A stretch of DNA of 6,028 bases from Ruminococcus sp. UBA1780 (GTDB lineage: Bacteria; Bacillota; Clostridia; Oscillospirales; Ruminococcaceae): contig DCGK01000141.1 in assembly GCA_002315235.1 (NCBI GenBank), forward strand, positions 1-6,028, given 5' to 3'. Positions 5,998-6,028 of this stretch are shown piece after piece. How positions within the stretch are numbered: position 1 is the stretch's first letter; each line of letters opens with the position of its first letter. The position numbers and the translations under genes are program-made. The notes under the pieces were generated by a model. It made no database searches. It was not told the DNA's origin and saw only the letters and a list, made by a program, of their open reading frames with translations.

Positions 5998-6028
5998 ATG
6001 AAATATATCTCTAAACTACTATCAGGCT
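5998..6028 (+). CDS. Start of an unidentified gene, cut by the window edge
   Basis: ATG at 5998 is preceded by AAGGGGA (5986-5992), 5 bp away, and by the strong promoter at 5938-5966, so a gene almost certainly starts here. Only MKYISKLLSG is encoded before the window ends. The Lys-rich start would fit the n-region of a signal peptide or a first membrane segment, but ten residues are too few to decide, and no product is proposed. It forms its own transcription unit, separate from the GH3 gene. Confidence 0.75.
   Translation, partial: MKYISKLLSG

Overview
The window looks like a stretch of chromosome from a low-to-moderate-GC Gram-positive anaerobe (Bacillota, class Clostridia). A plant-fibre-associated gut or rumen Ruminococcus-like organism is my best guess. 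This rests on strong GGAG-type ribosome binding sites, compact U-tailed terminators, the clostridial flavour of the HflX and PurD sequences, and a large intracellular family 3 glycosidase. The genus is inference from style; no marker gene fixes it. All genes lie on the plus strand and coding density is high. I see no tRNA, rRNA, CRISPR array, insertion sequence, phage gene or foreign-looking segment.

Left part (1-1123): the 3' end of purD (purine biosynthesis), then, 26 bp later, a TTG-initiated gene for an unrecognised protein with six predicted membrane segments, then a strong intrinsic terminator. This looks like the tail of a purine operon.

Middle part (1146-3358): hflX, a ribosome-associated GTPase, and an AEC-family membrane transporter. 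The two overlap by 4 bp (ATGA) and so are probably translationally coupled. The hflX start codon lies only 22 bp beyond the terminator's U-tract. Either hflX is made by regulated read-through, or its promoter lies inside the upstream gene.

Right part (3359-5916): a 129 bp spacer without a recognisable terminator. It carries a perfect 8-bp inverted repeat just ahead of a very strong Shine-Dalgarno sequence. A 796-residue cytoplasmic glycoside hydrolase family 3 enzyme (probably a beta-glucosidase-type exo-acting enzyme) follows, closed by a second strong terminator. Beyond it a near-consensus extended -10 promoter drives a new gene, of which only the first ten codons are in the window.

Functionally these are mostly housekeeping genes (purine synthesis, ribosome rescue or splitting) next to a carbohydrate-use gene. 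I found no evidence of a novel multi-gene system. The points most worth checking are the terminator-hflX arrangement, the unknown membrane protein behind purD, the inverted repeat ahead of the GH3 gene, and the atypical N-terminal loop and C-terminal tail of the GH3 enzyme.
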